A stretch of 64,000 nt of DNA, taken from positions 360,438-424,437 of the forward strand of contig NW_026089445.1 in assembly GCF_933775445.1 (NCBI RefSeq), read 5' to 3'. Position 1 is the first letter of the stretch; each line of letters begins with the position of its first letter. Shown here piece after piece: positions 62,056 through 64,000 of this stretch. Made by a program: the position numbers and the translations under genes. The notes under the pieces are model-generated. The model had not been told where the DNA came from, searched no databases, and saw only the letters and a program-made list of their open reading frames with translations. The stretch is from Argentina anserina. Its lineage: Eukaryota > Streptophyta > Magnoliopsida > Rosales > Rosaceae.

Positions 62056-64000
62056 AAAGATACTCAGTTTGAAAGAAACACACTCCCACACTTGCAAAAC
62101 TCTCAAATACAATAGAAACTCGCATCAGAAGCCTTACAGAAAGATACTCAAACGAGAAATGAAAACATACACAATTGGAATAGTAAAGATACGCAAACGA
62201 TGTAAAGATACTCAGTTTGAAACAAACACACTCCCCACACTTGCAAAACTCTCAAATTCAATAGATACTCGCATCCGAAAGCCTTACCGAAAGATACTCA
62301 AACGAGAAATGAAAAGATACACAATTGGAATAGTAAAGATACGCAAACGATGTAAAGATACACAATTGGAATAGTAAAGATACGCAAACGATGTAAAGAT
62401 ACTCAGTTTGAAAGAAACACACTCCCACACTTGCAAAACACTCAAATACAATAGAAACTCGCATCAGAAAGCCTTACAGAAAGATACTCAAACGAGAAAT
62501 GAAAAGATACACAATTGGAATAGTAAAGATACGCAAACGATGTAAAGATACACAATTGGAATAGTAAAGATACGCAAACGATGTAAAGATACACAATTGG
62601 AATAGTAAAGATACGCAAACGATGTAAAGATACTCAGATTGAAAGAAACACACTCCCACACTTGCAAAACTCTCAAATACAATAGAAACTCGCATCAGAA
62701 GCCTTACAGAAAGATACTCAAACGAGAAATGAAAAGATACACAATTGGAATAGTAAAGATACGCAAACGATGTAAAGATACACAATTGGAATAGTAAAGA
62801 TACGCAAACGATGTAAAGATACTCAGTTTGAAAGAAACACACTCCCACACTTGCAAAACTCTCAAATACAATAGAAACTCGCATCAGAAAGCCTTACAGA
62901 AAGATACTCAAACGAGAAATGAAAAGATACACAGTTTGAAAGAAACACACTCCCACACTTGCAAAACTCTCAAATTCAATAGAAACTCGCATCAGAAAGC
63001 CTTACAGAAAGATACTCAAACGAGAAATGAAAAGATACACAATTGGAATAGTAAAGATACGCAAACGATGTAAAGATACACAATTGGAATAGTAAAGATA
63101 CGCAAACGATGTAAAGATACACAATTGGAATAGTAAAGATACGCAAACGATGTAAAGATACTCAGATTGAAAGAAACACACTCCCACACTTGCAAAACTC
63201 TCAAATACAATAGAAACTCGCATCAGAAGCCTTACAGAAAGATACTCAAACGAGAAATGAAAAGATACACAATTGCAATAGTAAAGATACGCAAACGATG
63301 TAAAGATACACAATTGGAATAGTAAAGATACGCAAACGATGTAAAGATACTCAGTTTGAAAGAAACACACTCCCACACTTGCAAAACTCTCAAATACAAT
63401 AGAAACTCGCATCAGAAAGCCTTACAGAAAGATACTCAAACGAGAAATGAAAAGATACACAATTGGAATAGCAAAGATACGCAAACGATGTAAAGATACA
63501 CAATTGGAATAGTAAAGATACGCAAACGATGTAAAGATACTCAGTTTGAAAGAAACACACTCCCACACTTGCAAAACTCTCAAATTCAATAGAAACTCGC
63601 ATCAGAAAGCCTTACAGAAAGATACTCAAACGAGAAATGAAAAGATACACAATTGCAATAGTAAAGATACGCAAACGATGAAAAGATACACAATTGGAAT
63701 AGTAAAGATACGCAAACGATGTAAAGATACTCAGTTTGAAACTAAACACACTCCCACACTTGCAAAACTCTCAAATTCAATAGAAACTCGCATCCGAAAG
63801 CCTTACAGAAAGATACTCAAACGAGAAATGAAAAGATACACAATTGGAATAGTAAAGATACGCAAACGATGTAAAGATACTCAGTTTGAAAAAACACACT
63901 CCCACACTTGCAAAACTCTCAAATTCAATAGAAACTCGCATCAGAAAGCCTTACAGAAAGATACTCAAACGAGAAATGAAAAGATACACAATTGGAATAG
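62056..64000 (+). repeat. HOR E, partial copy cut by the right window edge
   Basis: It matches 54894 onward at a 7,162-7,163 bp offset up to about 63.85 kb, including the 108 bp monomer at 62815. Private changes are an extra C (CTCCCCACAC near 62233), AAACACTC near 62437, GAAACTAAACAC near 63739 and GAAAAAACACAC near 63890. After that the match is less exact. Confidence 0.88.
62815..62922 (+). repeat. Second 108 bp monomer lacking the short arm
   Basis: It is the counterpart of the monomer at 55652-55759, offset by 7,163 bp. Here the following box reads AAAGATACACAGTTTG, not AAAGATACTCAGTTTG, so it joins the start of a short arm to the body of a long arm. The difference could be a point change or a breakpoint placed slightly differently. 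Confidence 0.92.

Larger units (their letters stand above)
1..64000. repeat. Satellite DNA array filling the whole window
   Basis: Every part of the window I read is built from the same monomer family, a 108 bp long arm plus 0-4 copies of a 41 bp short arm, all in one orientation. I estimate somewhat under 400 monomers. No unique sequence, gene, RNA gene or mobile element interrupts it, and both ends cut into repeats. Copies differ mainly by scattered substitutions, 1 bp indels and a few shared larger deletions. Long homogenised arrays with higher-order repeats are typical of eukaryotic centromeric or pericentromeric satellites. The chromosomal position is inference, and the family is not one I recognise. 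There are no coding features to list. Confidence 0.97.
42550..64000 (+). repeat. Domain E of the array
   Basis: HOR copies start at an anchor monomer that follows a short arm reading AATAGAAAAG and ACGATATAAAG. Its own short arm reads GAAAACATACAC, and it is followed by a long arm with TAGATACTCGCATCCG and TTACCGAAAG. Full anchors lie at 42550, 44402, 49126, 51576, 54894, 57387, 59742 and 62056. AATTGCAATAG short arms are abundant. Confidence 0.87.

Noticed and set aside
1..64000. CRISPR array
   Set aside because: Repeats are regular, but there are no unique spacers: the sequence between AAAGATAC boxes is itself repeated in every unit. There are no cas genes and unit lengths are wrong.
1..64000. 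Telomeric or simple microsatellite repeat
   Set aside because: The shortest strict period is 41 bp. No run of a telomere-like hexamer or heptamer is present.
1..64000. Bacterial or phage accessory region with a new defence system
   Set aside because: There is no operon, no ribosome-binding-site/start pattern, no long coding frame and no RNA gene. The whole window is satellite.

Overview
The whole 64 kb window is one uninterrupted tandem-repeat (satellite DNA) array. I see no protein-coding gene, tRNA, rRNA, CRISPR array, transposon or unique single-copy stretch. The array runs off both ends, so its true length is unknown. A homogenised multi-kilobase satellite with nested higher-order repeats (HORs) points to a eukaryotic chromosome, probably centromeric, pericentromeric or other constitutive heterochromatin. 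I do not recognise the family and cannot name the species. A consensus monomer is about 35% GC. The + strand is strikingly A-rich: I counted 69 A, 28 T, 30 C and 22 G in a 149 bp unit.

The architecture is nested. (1) A box AAAGATAC recurs every ~19-23 bp in part of the unit, and the 149 bp monomer can be read as about seven diverged ~21 bp subunits that each begin with AAA. (2) Each monomer is a 108 bp long arm followed by n copies of a 41 bp short arm (22 + 19 bp), with n from 0 to 4. This gives monomers of about 108, 149, 190, 231 and 272 bp. (3) Sets of 6 to 14 monomers are repeated in fixed order as HORs. (4) In the last part, three HOR copies repeat together as a 7,162 bp super-unit.

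Five domains can be separated by diagnostic variants. Domain A (about 1-8,596) has 12-monomer HORs of 1.6-2.6 kb anchored by a four-fold 41 bp block. Domain B (about 8,597-21,967) has 1.8-3.6 kb HORs carrying a 40 bp deletion junction. Domain C (21,968-31,672) has 1.06-1.76 kb HORs with a three-fold 41 bp block. Domain D (31,673-42,549) has a clean 1,125 bp 7-monomer HOR plus expanded forms of 1,464 and 1,572 bp. Domain E (42,550-64,000) has 1.9-3.3 kb HORs anchored by a distinctive monomer, including an exact-length 2,450 bp tandem pair. Boundaries are approximate, because variants are shared between domains.

The many short open frames are by-products of the repeat. Monomer lengths are mostly not multiples of three, frames shift from unit to unit, and the 41 bp unit has no stop in any frame on the minus strand. 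What the window offers is a record of satellite evolution: amplification, unequal exchange, module exchange over 40 kb, and shared deletion scars that allow a copy genealogy to be drawn.
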